A DNA stretch of 6,694 nt from Desulfurococcales archaeon (GTDB taxonomy: Archaea; Thermoproteota; Thermoprotei_A; Sulfolobales; NBVN01), in the NCBI GenBank assembly GCA_021163585.1, contig JAGGTW010000091.1, forward strand, positions 1-6,694, in the 5' to 3' direction. How positions within the stretch are numbered: the first letter of the stretch is position 1; each line of letters starts with the position of its first letter. The notes below the pieces were generated by a model. It did not search any database and was not told where the DNA came from. It saw only the letters and a list, made by a program, of their open reading frames with translations. Below are positions 1 through 6,253 of the stretch, piece by piece. Position numbers and translations under genes: made by a program.

Positions 1-178
1 CCTCACGCAGTAAGCCCACATCGAGAAGAGGCCTTAAGTATATGCTGATGAAGTCCCTCAACTGAGGGTATGGAGGTGCATCGATACCTATGGCTGCTAG
101 GTCACTTATGACGCGCTCAACATTCTCTGGTGAGTGCTCGAGCGGGAAGCTCCCGACATGACTAGTTCTGATGCTCAT
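1..178 (-). CDS. MetE-like (cobalamin-independent methionine synthase C-terminal domain family) methyltransferase, 5' part only
   Basis: This is the 5' end of a minus-strand gene that leaves the window on the left; 59 residues are visible. It starts at an ATG at 178, preceded by a good Shine-Dalgarno sequence (GAGGAG on the minus strand, 189-184) five bases away. Residues 7-12 read HVGSFP, the opening motif of the zinc-dependent MetE catalytic barrel (PF01717-like); in MetE, as I recall it, the serine of this motif contacts homocysteine. A second conserved-looking block, YPQLRDF, lies at residues 37-43. The protein starts directly at the catalytic domain, so the folate-binding N-terminal half of full MetE is absent, as in 'core' folate-independent methionine synthases and other thiol methyltransferases. 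It is divergent from a corrinoid protein and its activator, which suggests it takes methyl groups from that protein. The zinc ligands lie outside the window. A different thiol acceptor is possible. Confidence 0.8.
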   Translation of the reverse strand, partial: MSIRTSHVGSFPLEHSPENVERVISDLAAIGIDAPPYPQLRDFISIYLRPLLDVGLLRE

Positions 179-183
179 CTCAG

Positions 184-217
184 CTCCTCAAGTATCTATG
201 CCTGAAGGTACTTTAAG
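184..217 (-). promoter_or_regulatory. Candidate promoter and ribosome binding site of the MetE-like gene
   Basis: Read on the minus strand, CTTAAAGTA (217-209) is a TATA-like element and GAGGAG (189-184) is the Shine-Dalgarno sequence. If this TATA element is used, transcription would begin near 187-190, giving a leader of about ten bases. A second AT-rich stretch at 228-240 (ATTATTGATTG on the minus strand) is an alternative TATA region and would give a longer leader. The choice between them is inference. Confidence 0.4.
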
Positions 218-240
218 TCAACTTGGGCTCAATCAATAAT

Positions 241-267
241 GTACCCTGCATTATAGGGTGCAGGCAC
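241..267. promoter_or_regulatory. Inverted repeat, possible operator, in the divergent intergenic region
   Basis: CCTGCA (245-250) and TGCAGG (259-264) form a six-base inverted repeat with an eight-base AT-containing spacer. An overlapping pair, ACCCT (243-247) and AGGGT (255-259), gives a second possible dyad, and GTGCAGGCAC (258-267) is itself nearly palindromic. The element lies about 20 bases upstream of the TATA-like box of the corrinoid gene and upstream of the candidate promoters of the MetE-like gene, a suitable place for a regulator acting on both directions. No binding protein is known from the sequence, and repeats this short can occur by chance. Confidence 0.35.
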
Positions 268-285
268 GGCTCAAGTACTAGGCAG

Positions 286-330
286 TATTTTAATATTAGG
301 CACCCCCATAATTAGTAGTTGCGGCGGGTG
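286..330 (+). promoter_or_regulatory. Promoter and ribosome binding site of the corrinoid protein operon
   Basis: TTTTAATATTA (288-298) is the best TATA-like element of the left intergenic region. It would place the transcription start near 319, leaving a leader of about 19 bases. That leader contains GGTG (327-330), seven bases before the TTG start at 338. The same GGTG plus seven bases recurs before the ZIP transporter and peptidase starts. Confidence 0.55.
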
Positions 331-337
331 TTAGTTA

Positions 338-1018
338 TTGGGCGACCCGCTGAAGAAGATACGGGATTGCCTCATAGACCTTGATGAGGATTGCGTAGTG
401 AGGTTTGTTAAGGAGGCCCTTAGTAGCAGGTTGAGTGCTACCGAGATAGTGCTGGGGCCTATGAGTGCGGCTATGGAGGAAATAGGTAGGCTCTATGAGG
501 AAGGCGAGTACTTTATTGCTGAACTCATTGAGGCAGCGGACATATTTAAGAAGGTCATGGGCTTACTGAGGGAGAGGCTGCGTGAAGAGGCTTCTCAACT
601 GAGGGGCAAGCGCAGGTGCTTGAAGGTCGTCATAGGTACTGTTAAGGGTGACATACATGACATAGGTAAGACATTGGTTGCTGTTATGCTGCAGGCAGCA
701 GGCCATGAGGTCATAGATCTCGGAGTTGACGTAGATGCAGGTAAGTTTATTGATGCCGTAGTTAAGTACGGTGCAGAGGTACTGGGGATGAGTGCCCTGC
801 TGACGTCCACAGCTAAGTACATGAAGGAAGTGCTGAACGAGCTTGAGAAGAGAGGGCTTAGAAGTAAGGTATTCGTCATAATCGGCGGTGCAGCAACAAC
901 ACCTGAGTTCGCTGAAGAAATCGGTGCTGACGCCTGGGCTAAGAACGCTGTGGAGGCTGTGAAAATACTTAACGAGCTTGCTGAAGGGAGGCGTGATTCG
1001 TGGACAGGAAGAAAGTAA
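338..1018 (+). CDS. Corrinoid (B12-binding) methyl-carrier protein, MtaC/MtbC type
   Basis: This 226-residue cytoplasmic protein should carry a corrinoid cofactor that shuttles a methyl group between a donor methyltransferase and an acceptor enzyme. Residues 1 to about 88 form the helical cap domain (B12-binding 2 type), with the typical GEYFIAELIEAAD segment near 56-68. Residues about 95-215 form the Rossmann-like cobalamin domain. GDIHDIG at 104-110 holds the DxHxxG signature, with H107 as the lower axial cobalt ligand; SALLTST at 152-158 and GGA at 183-185 are the other cofactor-contacting motifs. The length is normal for stand-alone carriers of methanol, methylamine or methoxy-group systems. 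The TTG start at 338 is chosen because an in-frame stop lies just upstream (332-334) and GGTG sits seven bases before it. The 3' end overlaps the activator gene, implying co-transcription. The substrate cannot be told from this protein alone. Confidence 0.93.
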   Translation: MGDPLKKIRDCLIDLDEDCVVRFVKEALSSRLSATEIVLGPMSAAMEEIGRLYEEGEYFIAELIEAADIFKKVMGLLRERLREEASQLRGKRRCLKVVIGTVKGDIHDIGKTLVAVMLQAAGHEVIDLGVDVDAGKFIDAVVKYGAEVLGMSALLTSTAKYMKEVLNELEKRGLRSKVFVIIGGAATTPEFAEEIGADAWAKNAVEAVKILNELAEGRRDSWTGRK

Positions 1019-2649
1019 GCATAGTTATTGAGGGGTTCGGAACCGTAAGAGCTGATTACGGGTGTAATTTAGGTGAGGTACTCGCATCTAAAGGACTTGT
1101 CTCCCTACCCTGCGGTGGCCGGGGTCTCTGCGGGCAGTGCATTGTGCATGTTGAGGGGAGGGTCTCACCTAGGACAGGTAACGAGGTTGCTAGGGGGCTT
1201 AAGGATAATTACAGGCTCGCCTGCCAGGTGAGGGTCTATGGTGATGTAACCGTCAGGTTAGTCAGGAGGGAGATCATCAAAGTCCCTAAGCACTCCTATG
1301 ACTTACCACTTAAGTCAGTAAACCCCATATATGAGGTGGTCGACTTAAGCTCACTTACACCAAGCAGTAAGAGGGTTGTAGTGGCTAATACATTGTCCAG
1401 CACTTCAGGGAGGGCACTCCTCCTCAACGACTTCATGGTCTGCTCGATTCGTGAGGACTTAAGAAACGTCCTGCTGGTTGACTTAGGAACTACAAAGATC
1501 ATGTATCAAGTGAGGGGCGGTAAGGGTGAGTTACTCGGTGATGGTGTAGTATTAAATCCGCTTCACCCGTACGGCGCCGACATAATAACTAGGGCTGCGA
1601 AGGCTGTTGAGGACCCCCGTACGTACGGAGATATGAGAGGCAGGCTAAACAGTGCCGTAAGCTCAATAATTAGTAGGGAGAAGGCATTACTTACTGTAGT
1701 TGCTGGAAACAGCGTGATGGAATTAATGTTTATGGGACTGCCTGTGAGGTCTCTGACTGAGAAACCCTTCCAGCCCGTAAGTAGGGGTCCGTTCATCTAC
1801 TTCATGCCTGAAATAGGCTGCCCCGTCCTCCTGCCACCACTACTCGCTGGCTTCGTCGGCGGGGACGCGTTCTCAAACCTACTTGCTGCTGAGTATGTCG
1901 GGCTGCAGAAGCCCTACTTGATCGTGGACCTAGGAACTAATACGGAGGTGCTTCTAGCAGCTGAGGACGGGTACTACGTAGGGAGTGCTCCAGCAGGCCC
2001 TGCTTTTGAGGGACACATAACTAGTGGCTCTAGCTATGCGTTAGGTGGTATCGAGGAGGTCAGGGTGAGCGGGTTCAGAGAGGATGGGGTGCCGGAGTTT
2101 GCGTTGGTGGGTGAGCCTACAGGGCTTCTGGGGTCGGGGGTAATTAGCCTGGTGGCTGAGTTAGTACGTCACGGACTAGTGAGCAGGAGAGGCAGGATTA
2201 TTAAGGGTTATGAGTTGGTTAACGGCCTCAAATCATTCACCGTAGCTGAGGGGCCGGGAGGGGTCAGGATCGCGTTTACGTACCGTGACTTGAGGGAGTT
2301 TCAGAAGGCTATGGCTGCAGTGAAGGCTGGCTGGAGGGCGGTGCTCGCCAGAGGAAATGTTGATGTAGGGGACTTAAGGTATGTGGTTGTCTGCGGGACT
2401 TTCGGGTCAAGGATCAGTCCTGAGGATGCTGTGTTGTTGGGACTGATCCCTCCCGTTGACCTAGGCAAGATCGTAGTTGCAGGCAACTTAGTTCTGTCTG
2501 GTCTTAAGGTGTATGTATTCGATAAGTATTCTCATGAGTTAGCTGACGAGATATTAGCTAATTTAGTTCATGTCGACCTAGTCAGGTCGGAGAAATTCAT
2601 GGAGCTGTGGGTTAAGTCATTGGAGTTCGATAATGCGCCAGAGTCTTAA
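1000..2649 (+). CDS. RACo-type ATP-dependent reductive activator of corrinoid protein (2Fe-2S ferredoxin domain plus ASKHA/DUF4445 domain)
   Basis: This 549-residue protein is predicted to reduce accidentally oxidised Co(II) corrinoid back to active Co(I), using ATP to drive the low-potential electron transfer. Residues 1 to about 92 are a plant-type 2Fe-2S domain with cysteines C38, C44, C47 and C75 (CX5CX2C...C). A linker of about 60 residues follows. The ASKHA-type ATPase region runs from about 157 to the end: VDLGTTKI (160-167, phosphate 1), YGADIITR (191-198), GNSVMELM (236-243), VDLGTNTEV (309-317), SAPAGPAFEGH (329-339), LLGSG (376-380) and VCGTFGS (464-470). The N-terminal 2Fe-2S domain resembles RACo of acetogens rather than methanogen RamA, whose 4Fe-4S clusters are C-terminal. 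At 549 residues it is shorter than the roughly 630 I recall for Carboxydothermus RACo. The GTG start at 1000 has GGAGG at 987-991 and overlaps the corrinoid gene by 19 bp, so the neighbouring carrier is its likely client. Confidence 0.92.
   Translation: MDRKKVSIVIEGFGTVRADYGCNLGEVLASKGLVSLPCGGRGLCGQCIVHVEGRVSPRTGNEVARGLKDNYRLACQVRVYGDVTVRLVRREIIKVPKHSYDLPLKSVNPIYEVVDLSSLTPSSKRVVVANTLSSTSGRALLLNDFMVCSIREDLRNVLLVDLGTTKIMYQVRGGKGELLGDGVVLNPLHPYGADIITRAAKAVEDPRTYGDMRGRLNSAVSSIISREKALLTVVAGNSVMELMFMGLPVRSLTEKPFQPVSRGPFIYFMPEIGCPVLLPPLLAGFVGGDAFSNLLAAEYVGLQKPYLIVDLGTNTEVLLAAEDGYYVGSAPAGPAFEGHITSGSSYALGGIEEVRVSGFREDGVPEFALVGEPTGLLGSGVISLVAELVRHGLVSRRGRIIKGYELVNGLKSFTVAEGPGGVRIAFTYRDLREFQKAMAAVKAGWRAVLARGNVDVGDLRYVVVCGTFGSRISPEDAVLLGLIPPVDLGKIVVAGNLVLSGLKVYVFDKYSHELADEILANLVHVDLVRSEKFMELWVKSLEFDNAPES
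2406..2460 (+). repeat. Perfect 10-bp inverted repeat with outer arms inside the activator gene
   Basis: GGATCAGTCC (2411-2420) and GGACTGATCC (2440-2449) are exact reverse complements separated by 19 bases. Outside them GTCAA (2406-2410) can pair with TTGAC (2456-2460) across a six-base bulge. The mRNA could fold into a strong hairpin here. The stretch encodes the conserved end of the ASKHA domain, so coding constraint may explain part of the match. Function, if any, is unknown. Confidence 0.45.
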
Positions 2650-2781
2650 GGCATGGAGCTATGAATGGAAACTGTGTGGGCGGTGTGAAATACTTAAAGG
2701 TTACAGCCTGCTAAGTAAGTAGTGGGTCCTTAAGTTATGATTACTTCCCTGGCTCGACAGCATCCTCAGGCTTCTCAGCGA

Positions 2782-2847
2782 TTAAAGTACTTGATCCCCT
2801 ACATCTTGATTGAGGTCTCCACCAAACGACCTTGCCCCTCGATGGTG
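2782..2847 (+). promoter_or_regulatory. Candidate promoter and ribosome binding site of the ZIP transporter gene
   Basis: The non-coding stretch after the activator gene holds TTAAAGTAC (2782-2790), a TATA-like element that matches base for base the one on the minus strand before the MetE-like gene (216-208). It would place transcription start near 2811. GGTG at 2844-2847 lies seven bases before a GTG at 2855 and supports that codon as the start. Another AT-rich stretch, ATACTTAAAG (2690-2699), is a weaker alternative. I see no convincing T-rich terminator for the activator gene and nothing else in 2650-2780. Confidence 0.45.
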
Positions 2848-2854
2848 TTTGACC

Positions 2855-3628
2855 GTGCTGATTGAGTGGCTGAGCGGGTTAGGGATTCTTCAGCGGGTCT
2901 TCATTATAGGTCTCATACCTTTCGCACTTACTGCTGTAGGTAGTGTGCCTATTCTCTCAGGTTTCGCCCTGAGTAGAAGGTTCTCAGCAGGAGGTCTCGG
3001 CTTTTCTGCTGGGGTAATGCTTGTTGCATCATTTACCAGCCTGCTTATTCCAGCACTTGAATCGGCAAGCGTTCTCATAGTAATAGCGGGGTTCATAGCT
3101 GGTGTTGCCCTGATCAAAGTTCTCGATGTCATCGTGCCGCACCTACACATAGTCAAGGGGTATGAGGGGCCCTCAGTACTTAAGAAGAAAGTAGCTAAAG
3201 CATGGCTCATAGCTCTGGCAATGATCGTCCACAACATCCCAGAGGGAATGGCCGTGGGTGCTGTAGCTACTTATGGTGTTAGGGACGGGCTCGTCCTAGC
3301 GCTAGCCATAGGTATTCAGGACATTCCTGAAGGACTTGCCGTAGCCGTACCCATAGCTGTCGCTGAGGGCAGCAGAGGTAAGGGCTTCGCCATAGGGGTA
3401 CTGAGTGGCTTATCTGAAGCTCTCGCAGCACTCATACCAGTAGTAATTATTCAGCTTACCCACACGGCCCTCCCCCTACTCATGTCCTTAGCGGCTGGCG
3501 CCATGGTGTACGTAGTAATTCATGAAATAATTCCTGATGTCATGAAGGAAGGCGAGGGTGAAGTACCTACTGCTGGTTTCCTCCTCGGCTTCGTGCTCAT
3601 GCTCGCACTGGACATGCTCTTTGCTTAG
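2855..3628 (+). CDS. ZIP-family divalent metal ion transporter (GufA/BbZIP-like)
   Basis: This very hydrophobic protein of 257 residues (from GTG at 2855) has about eight predicted membrane helices and should import zinc or related divalent metals. The TM4 motif HNIPEGMAVG is at 126-135 and the TM5 motif IQDIPEGLAV at 154-163. H126, N127, E130, Q155, D156 and E159 match the metal ligands of the two-metal site described for Bordetella BbZIP as I recall it. A further glutamate, E188, lies 29 residues after E159, the same spacing as the last BbZIP ligand. HEIIPD at 223-228 is also typical. The loop between TM3 and TM4 has only a small HLH cluster. The reading frame is open back to a TTG at 2810, which would add 15 mostly polar residues; GTG 2855 is preferred because GGTG precedes it by seven bases. 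It is apparently a single-gene unit. Metal specificity is not readable. Confidence 0.9.
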   Translation: MLIEWLSGLGILQRVFIIGLIPFALTAVGSVPILSGFALSRRFSAGGLGFSAGVMLVASFTSLLIPALESASVLIVIAGFIAGVALIKVLDVIVPHLHIVKGYEGPSVLKKKVAKAWLIALAMIVHNIPEGMAVGAVATYGVRDGLVLALAIGIQDIPEGLAVAVPIAVAEGSRGKGFAIGVLSGLSEALAALIPVVIIQLTHTALPLLMSLAAGAMVYVVIHEIIPDVMKEGEGEVPTAGFLLGFVLMLALDMLFA

Positions 3629-4303
3629 TCACCAGCGCCTCATGATGACGGCGTGCAATGCTATAGATGTAGCCAGAAGCAACATACCCACCCAGAAGTA
3701 GGGCCTCCTAAATATGATGTAGCCCTTTGCAGCCTGAACCGTTAGAGTAATTGGTCTGTCAGCTTTATTAATTAGCTTGAATTCATACATGCCGCTTTTC
3801 AGTACCTCTGTGTAGATGTACTTAGGGAGGTCTGTGTGATTTACCGTAAATCTAATAGTGCTTCCCCAAGGCCTGGTTATGACGGCTTCTAAATACCCGT
3901 ATGAAGGCTCTACGTTAATTACGTTAAGCCCAACAATAATCTCAGAGCCCTCGGTCAAGAATATTGTGTTGTAGTGGGGCTCACCATACCTCAGGTCTGC
4001 CCATAGGTTCTTCCCAACTATAACAGCGAACGCACCACTTGCTACGGCACTGCGGATGGATTTCTCGTACTCTCTCCCCACGTACTTTACTACCTCCTCA
4101 ACACTTGTTTGATTAATGTTCGTCCAGAAGTACTTGAAGTCCCACGTACTGTCTGCACCGACCACGACGTGATACGTCCCACTGACTTGATTAAGCCTTA
4201 AGCTAGTCACTGAAGCCACCATTAAAGCAATACCTAAGGACAGTACTATGAGGGCAACAGCTAATGCTAAGAGCTTCCTAACGCGGTCTTCGGTCGCCAT
4301 CAT
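3629..4303 (-). CDS. Unrecognised membrane-anchored protein with an external domain
   Basis: I do not recognise this 224-residue protein. A basic N-terminus (DRVRK) precedes a hydrophobic helix at about 11-34, and a second helix lies at about 202-221, followed by MRRW. Positive charges at both ends suggest both termini are cytoplasmic and residues about 35-200 are outside the cell. That part is rich in aromatic residues and likely beta strands, with two N-glycosylation sequons (N64-Q-T and N155-H-T). The segment around 169-190 (SGMYEFKLINKADRPITLTV) reads like the last strands of a beta-sandwich next to the membrane, as in archaeal surface proteins; this is inference. There are no cysteines and no catalytic motif. 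Two adjacent ATG codons (4303 and 4300) start it without a Shine-Dalgarno sequence, consistent with a leaderless mRNA. Its stop codon directly abuts that of the convergent ZIP gene, but this gives no functional link. Confidence 0.8.
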   Translation of the reverse strand: MMATEDRVRKLLALAVALIVLSLGIALMVASVTSLRLNQVSGTYHVVVGADSTWDFKYFWTNINQTSVEEVVKYVGREYEKSIRSAVASGAFAVIVGKNLWADLRYGEPHYNTIFLTEGSEIIVGLNVINVEPSYGYLEAVITRPWGSTIRFTVNHTDLPKYIYTEVLKSGMYEFKLINKADRPITLTVQAAKGYIIFRRPYFWVGMLLLATSIALHAVIMRRW

Positions 4304-4316
4304 TTTAAAACGTACT

Positions 4317-4345
4317 TCAGTATTTATTTAACTTTATTAATTTTT
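4317..4345 (-). promoter_or_regulatory. Leaderless promoter of the membrane-protein gene
   Basis: On the minus strand TAAATAAATA (4330-4321) lies about 18-27 bases before the ATG at 4303 within a longer AT-rich run. No purine-rich binding site lies between it and the ATG. This spacing is what a leaderless archaeal gene shows, with transcription starting at or within a few bases of the ATG. Confidence 0.5.
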
Positions 4346-4411
4346 ACGGTGTATGAGGTAAGTCGTACGTTGAGGGCCAGTCTCTACCTAATACATTATC
4401 TCTGATGTAAG

Positions 4412-4446
4412 TTTTATCTCTTAGAACTTGCTATATTACTCCGGTG
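4412..4446 (+). promoter_or_regulatory. Candidate promoter and ribosome binding site of the S9 peptidase gene
   Basis: TTTTAT (4412-4417) is a weak TATA-like element that would put the transcription start near 4440. GGTG (4443-4446) follows, seven bases before the GTG start at 4454. The remaining intergenic bases to the left belong to the divergent promoter of the membrane-protein gene; no operator-like repeat stands out. Confidence 0.35.
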
Positions 4447-4453
4447 CCGCCTC

Positions 4454-6208
4454 GTGGAGCTGCCTGAGGTAGTTAAGGTACTTGACCTACTCATCAAGAC
4501 CCCGACATACTCTGTTATAGGTTATACTCATGGGAGACTGGTCTACTTGTCTAATGCTGGTGGCGTAACTAGTCTGTGGTCCCTAGACCCTGCAAGGGGT
4601 GAGCCCCTTCGACTTACTAAGGAACCTGTGCACTCAGTTGCCTATACGAGTACGCGGTCTAAGTACGTGATCTACACTAAAGATGTTTCGAAAGGTAGGG
4701 AGCTTCAGAAACTGTTTGCTGTGGGTGTTGACGGTGGTGAGGAGAGGGTTTATGCCGACACACCGCCCATGAGGTTCTTCGGTCTCGCGTGGGACGGTGA
4801 GAAGCTGGTGTTCTCGGCTGCTACTGCCTCAGGTATATCTCTCTACCTAGCTAGGGAGGGGTTGTGTGAGAAGCTCATGGATTTAGACGCAGTTATGTAC
4901 CCGACGAGTACTGAGGGGGATATTGTGGTTGGTGCGGGAACCCTCAGGAAGAACCCCAGGAGCACGGAGTTATTCATCTATAACATCTCAACTGGTGAAC
5001 TGAGGGTCTACACCCCTAGGGAGGGATCAGCAAATAAGAACCCTGCTGTTAGGGACTGCAAGATTTTGTTTGAGTCTAACTTCGAGGGCTCCAGTAAGCT
5101 CTACATCTACGACTTAAATAGTGACTTCCTGACTGAAGTGAGGTTCAGGTACCGTGACTACCACACCTACAGCCCGGTGGAGCACCTGATCTTCGGGTGG
5201 GTGGATGATGGCAGGGTCTGGGCAGTAGGTAAGAAGAATGGCAGGACGAAGGGCTTTATTGAGGGGAGGGAGGTGCCGTCACCTACTGGCACTGTAGGGT
5301 ACTTAGCTGTGAGTGGTGATAGAGTGTACTACTCGGCCAGCTCCCTCACAACACCGCCTAAGGTCTATGAGGCGGACTTGAAGAGCATGACTTACAGGGT
5401 GCTCATTGACAACCTCCTTCCTGAGGAGCTGGATGGGAGGTTAGGTAGGGCTTACTTTACCACGTACCAGTCCTCAGACGGCCTGGAAGTGTCTGCATTC
5501 GTGGTTGAGTCGGGCGTAGTTAGGAAGCCGGGTCCTACCATAGTTTATGTTCACGGAGGTCCTTGGAGCGAGGTCTATGACCAGTGGTCAGTCATGATCG
5601 CCGGGCTATGTGCTGCAGGATATCATGTTGTAGCACCTAACTTCAGGGGCTCCACAGGCTATGGTGAGAAGTACAGGCTACTAAACGTAGGTGATGTAGG
5701 GGGCGGGGACTTGGAGGATGTTGCGGCAGCGGGTGAGTGGGCTAGAAGTAGTGGGCTGGCGTCTAAGGTGGCTGTCATGGGGTATAGCTACGGGGGCTAC
5801 ATGACTTACTTAGCCTTGGGAAGGAAGCCAGATCTCTGGGTTGCTGGTGTTGCTGGTGCAGGGATAGTTGACTGGAATGAACTCTACGAGTTAAGTGACG
5901 CTCTCTTCAGGAAGTTCATAGAAGAGTTGTTTGATGGGCTGAACCGAGAGCTGATGAGGGAGAGGTCCCCAATAGAGTACGTGGACGGTGTGAAGGCCCC
6001 GCTATGTATTGTGCACCCGCAGAATGACTCTCGAACACTGCTGAAGCCCGTGCTGAGGTACATTGAGAAGCTACTTGAGAATAAGGCTACTTTCGAATTA
6101 CACGTAATACCTGACATGGGGCATGTAATGAGGTCTATTGATGACGTCTTCAGGGTGCTACTACCTGCTGTAGTATTCCTGAATAAGTACGTTAGGGAAG
6201 TGAGCTGA
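4454..6208 (+). CDS. Acylaminoacyl-peptidase-like serine peptidase, family S9 (prolyl oligopeptidase superfamily)
   Basis: This 584-residue enzyme should release N-acylated amino acids or cleave short peptides; with no signal peptide it is likely cytoplasmic. Residues 1 to about 330 form a beta-propeller that restricts access to the active site, with blade-like repeats such as LVYLSNAGG, YVIYTKD and VYYSAS. Residues from about 335 form the alpha/beta hydrolase. HGGPW at 367-371 supplies the oxyanion region. GYSYGG at 443-448 carries the nucleophile S445; D525 lies in HPQNDSR (521-527); H557 lies in PDMGH (553-557). The Aeropyrum pernix acylaminoacyl-peptidase, as I recall it, has 582 residues and triad S445, D524, H556, so this looks like a close relative. 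The GTG start at 4454 is supported by GGTG seven bases upstream. Exact specificity (acylpeptide, esterase or oligopeptidase activity) is uncertain. Confidence 0.93.
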   Translation: MELPEVVKVLDLLIKTPTYSVIGYTHGRLVYLSNAGGVTSLWSLDPARGEPLRLTKEPVHSVAYTSTRSKYVIYTKDVSKGRELQKLFAVGVDGGEERVYADTPPMRFFGLAWDGEKLVFSAATASGISLYLAREGLCEKLMDLDAVMYPTSTEGDIVVGAGTLRKNPRSTELFIYNISTGELRVYTPREGSANKNPAVRDCKILFESNFEGSSKLYIYDLNSDFLTEVRFRYRDYHTYSPVEHLIFGWVDDGRVWAVGKKNGRTKGFIEGREVPSPTGTVGYLAVSGDRVYYSASSLTTPPKVYEADLKSMTYRVLIDNLLPEELDGRLGRAYFTTYQSSDGLEVSAFVVESGVVRKPGPTIVYVHGGPWSEVYDQWSVMIAGLCAAGYHVVAPNFRGSTGYGEKYRLLNVGDVGGGDLEDVAAAGEWARSSGLASKVAVMGYSYGGYMTYLALGRKPDLWVAGVAGAGIVDWNELYELSDALFRKFIEELFDGLNRELMRERSPIEYVDGVKAPLCIVHPQNDSRTLLKPVLRYIEKLLENKATFELHVIPDMGHVMRSIDDVFRVLLPAVVFLNKYVREVS

Positions 6209-6253
6209 CACGGTAAGAAGCTTGAGTTATGAGGGAATCGTTGATTCAGGTAC

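Noticed and set aside
46..66. C/D-box-like sequence (TGATGA followed by CTGA) suggesting a guide RNA
   Set aside because: It lies inside the MetE-like coding region and no second C'/D pair at proper spacing follows.
179..337. Cobalamin riboswitch upstream of the corrinoid operon
   Set aside because: The inferred leader is only about 19 bases long and no B12-box-like sequence is present.
595..879. Minus-strand open frame of 94 codons within the corrinoid protein gene
   Set aside because: It shadows the B12-binding domain; serine/threonine-rich translation typical of antisense reading.
1617..1628. Perfect 12-bp palindrome CCGTACGTACGG in the activator gene
   Set aside because: One or two 12-bp palindromes are expected by chance in a window of this size, and it is in coding sequence with no promoter context.
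2661..2714. Short open frame of 17 codons after the activator gene, possible leader peptide
   Set aside because: No binding site or promoter of its own, no informative residues and no attenuator-like structure; likely chance.
2890..3237. Minus-strand open frame of 115 codons within the ZIP gene
   Set aside because: It is opposite a clearly coding, motif-bearing gene and its translation shows no recognisable fold or start signals.
4331..4345. T-rich run as a plus-strand terminator
   Set aside because: No plus-strand gene ends just before it; the AT-rich stretch is better explained as the minus-strand promoter.
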